In this document: piece after piece, positions 62,306-64,000 of the stretch
Layout: the number at the start of each line of letters is the position of its first letter
Numbering within the stretch: position 1 is the stretch's first letter
NCBI GenBank assembly: GCA_004295565.1
Contig: AP019416.1
Span: 1,116,001 to 1,180,000 of the forward strand
DNA length: 64,000 nucleotides
Origin: Vreelandella olivaria
Lineage (GTDB): Bacteria > Pseudomonadota > Gammaproteobacteria > Pseudomonadales > Halomonadaceae
Reading direction: 5' to 3'
The notes under the pieces: generated by a model
The model's database searches: none
The model's input: only the letters and a program-made list of their open reading frames with translations
What the model was told of the DNA's origin: nothing
Translations under genes and position numbers: made by a program

Positions 62306-62813
62306 ATGAAGATGTCTCTATTGTCACTTACATCGGCGGTACTCCTGGTGGGTGCAGGCGCATTTGCAACGACTGCTCAAGCACAACAGTCCTTCGGTTA
62401 CCCGCAAGCTTACCTGGGTGGCGATGCCATGTTCTGGAGCCTGGATCCAGACAGAGGCCCTTCCCGTGATGATGTGGGCCTACGCCTGCGTGGCGGCGCT
62501 CAATTTAATGACTACTTTGCGCTGGAAGGGCATTTAGGCACGGGCGGTTCAGATGGCGGCGCTGATCTGGATCATCTAGCTGGCGCTTATGCAAAGGGAT
62601 TTTCCCGGTGGCGCCTGAAGTGCGGTTATACGGTTTAGCGGGCTTCACAGAAGTTGAGGTGAGTAATAACCGGGAGAGTGATTTCTCCTACGGTGGCGGC
62701 GCTGAAATGGACGTAGCCCCAATTTGTCGGTGAATGCAGATTACATGCGCTACCTGGATAAATCTGACTACACCTTTGATGCGGCCAGCGTTGGTCTACG
62801 TTACCGGTTCTAA
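62306..62813 (+). CDS. small outer-membrane beta-barrel protein (OmpA/OmpW-like; two frameshifts)
   Basis: Signal peptide (LTSAVLLVGAGAFATTAQAQ), then alternating beta strands: QAYLGGDAMFWSLDPDRGPS, LRLRGGAQFNDYFALEGHLG. Frame changes near 62600 and 62715 connect to VRLYGLAGFTEVEVSNNRES, then LSVNADYMRYLDKSDYTFDA and a final strand VGLRYRF ending in Phe. About 169 residues, eight strands likely. Such eight-stranded barrels are common in the outer membrane; the exact role is unknown. A terminator follows. Confidence 0.82.
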
Positions 62814-62860
62814 ATCGTTGGCTTGAACGTGTAGCGAATTACTAAGCACTCAGTACTCAG

Positions 62861-62890
62861 CCCTGTGGCCTTTATGCCATGGGGTTTTTT
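62861..62890 (+). terminator. terminator after the beta-barrel gene
   Basis: A nine-pair stem, CCCTGTGGC (62861-62869) with GCCATGGGG (62876-62884), two G-U pairs, then six T. Confidence 0.75.
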
Positions 62891-63060
62891 GTTTTTATAG
62901 GCTTGTTATGGCGCGTTGATGCAGTGAATAAGTATATACATATTGTTAGCAAGCTAATTAATTGTTAGACTAAAGTCCCCTATGCTATTCCCTACACGAT
63001 ACGCGCCCGTATAGAGGCGCTGGCCAGGCAGTTGCCTGGTGGCTAACAAGTGAGTTCTGC

Positions 63061-64000
63061 ATGACCCCTGATCAAACATTTGCCCGCTGGGTGAAAATAG
63101 CCCTTGCTGCCTTTGTATTGCTTTTTTATCTATTTTCTGGTGGCCGATAGCTTTATGCCCATCACCCCCGAAGCGCGGGTGATGCGGCCGGTAACGCGTA
63201 TAGCACCCGAACTGAGTGGCCCAGTGAGCGAGGTGTTGGTGCGTGATCACCAACATGTGGCGAAAGGTGATGTACTGTTTCAGATCGACCCGACGCCGTT
63301 TCGTTTAGCCGTTGAGCAGGCGCAACTTAATCGCGAACAGGCCGAGCGGGAGAATGCCCAACTGGAAGCGGAGCTTACCTCTGCCCAAGCGGAGTTGGAA
63401 TCCGCTGAGGCGACGGCTGCCGAGCGTCGGGGCGAGCTACGTCGTGCCGAAACCCTGGTGGCGCAGCAGAGCGTATCGCGCCAACAATATGAGCAGCAGG
63501 TGGCTGCTGAGCGTACCGCACAGGCCAGTGTGGCGGCAGCCAGGGCTAAAATAGTCAGCCTGGAAGTGCAATTGGGCGATGCCGGCGAAACGAACCTGCG
63601 TTTGCGCCAAGCGGAAAACGCGCTCTCCCAAGCGCAGCTGGATCTTGCCCATACTCGGGTGCGCGCCGCGCAAGCCGGGGAGTGTTTCCAACCTGCAGCT
63701 AGAGGTCGGTGACTATGTTCAGGCGGGGCAGCCTGCGGTAGCGGTAGTGGCGGATGCAGTCGATATCATTGCCGATTTTCGTGAAAGAGTTTGCGCCATG
63801 TGGCGCCCGGCGATGCGGCAAAAATAGTGTTTGATGCCTGGCCCGGCCATGTATTTGATGCCCAAGTGCTCGCCATGGATGCCGGTGTCCGCGAAGGGCA
63901 GTTGGCTGCCGATGGGCAACTGGCCGATATTCCCACCACTGATCGTTGGGTGCGCGATGCCCAGCGTATGCGCGTACACCTGGCGCTCACTCAGCCCATC
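63061..64000 (+). CDS. HlyD-family membrane fusion (adaptor) protein, partial (three frameshifts, runs off the window)
   Basis: Periplasmic adaptor of an export pump, EmrA/AaeA/YibH type. A single N-terminal membrane helix (KIALAAFVLLFYLF) is followed, after a frame change near 63130, by a lipoyl half-domain with RIAPELSGPVSEVLVRDHQH and VAKGDVLFQIDPTPFRLAVE. A long coiled coil of Glu, Ala and Gln follows (EAELTSAQAELESAEATAAE). Changes near 63685 and 63795 join the second lipoyl half and the beta-barrel (VSNLQLEVGDYVQAGQPAVA, IVFDAWPGHVFDAQVLAMDA). The partner transporter lies outside the window. ATG 63061 has a weak ribosome site. Confidence 0.85.

Overview
The window looks like a chromosomal segment of a gammaproteobacterium close to Halomonas (Halomonadaceae). 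This rests on overall protein character and gene content: an aerobic quinol-oxidase operon, an ANTAR-controlled nitrate transporter, a Pta-AckA pair, a large deo operon, a WxxF-tailed chemoreceptor and an OapA/MepM-like peptidase. No rRNA, tRNA or CRISPR was seen. The dominant technical feature is an unusual density of single-base indels. About 38 of roughly 58 protein genes, including core ones (cyoB, pta, ackA, deoC, deoD, nupC), are split by one or more frameshifts while domains and catalytic motifs continue in the next frame. I read these as sequence or assembly errors and annotate each as one gene spanning all its frames.

Layout. 1-12.1 kb: chrA start, GntR/FCD regulator, DUF1415 protein, a CACHE-HAMP-GGDEF cyclase, a chemoreceptor, a GNAT enzyme, a luciferase-like oxidoreductase, an SDR, then nasR (NIT-ANTAR regulator) with narK (nitrate transporter), and a patatin. 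12.2-17.7 kb: a CZB zinc-domain protein and three cell-wall enzymes (two L,D-transpeptidases and a LytM endopeptidase). 18-24 kb: LysR with glutathionyl-hydroquinone reductase, PRC-barrel and CsbD stress proteins, a DEAD-box helicase with a long leader, and endonuclease V. 24-33.8 kb: two class I amidotransferase-like proteins (one in an operon with an amidoligase), thiol peroxidase, an MscS channel, a pair of J-domain proteins, an unknown membrane protein and a CBS-BON protein. 33.9-38.2 kb: a class V aminotransferase divergent from a ThuA / Gfo-Idh-MocA / LacI cluster, with two phased palindromic operators between them. 38.2-39.6 kb: VapBC and a thioesterase.

39.6-45 kb is the most accessory-looking part. 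A decayed, internally deleted second copy of the cdd-deoD end of the deo operon lies at 39.67-40.18 kb, in the same orientation as the working copy at 44.6-45.8 kb. Between the two sit a GltS-family symporter, a YtcJ-like amidohydrolase and a COG0523 (CobW-type) GTPase, tightly packed and co-directional. I infer a small acquired uptake-and-hydrolysis operon whose GTPase may load metal into the hydrolase.

45-52.6 kb is the nucleoside salvage system on the minus strand: tsx, nupC, deoC, deoA, deoB, deoD, cdd. A DeoR-type regulator is divergent from it, and two operator-like palindromes very close to the classical DeoR site lie between. 52.8-57.7 kb is cyoABCDE. 57.7-61.1 kb is ackA-pta on the minus strand, convergent with cyoE. 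The window ends with an EamA exporter, a small outer-membrane beta-barrel and the start of an HlyD-type adaptor.
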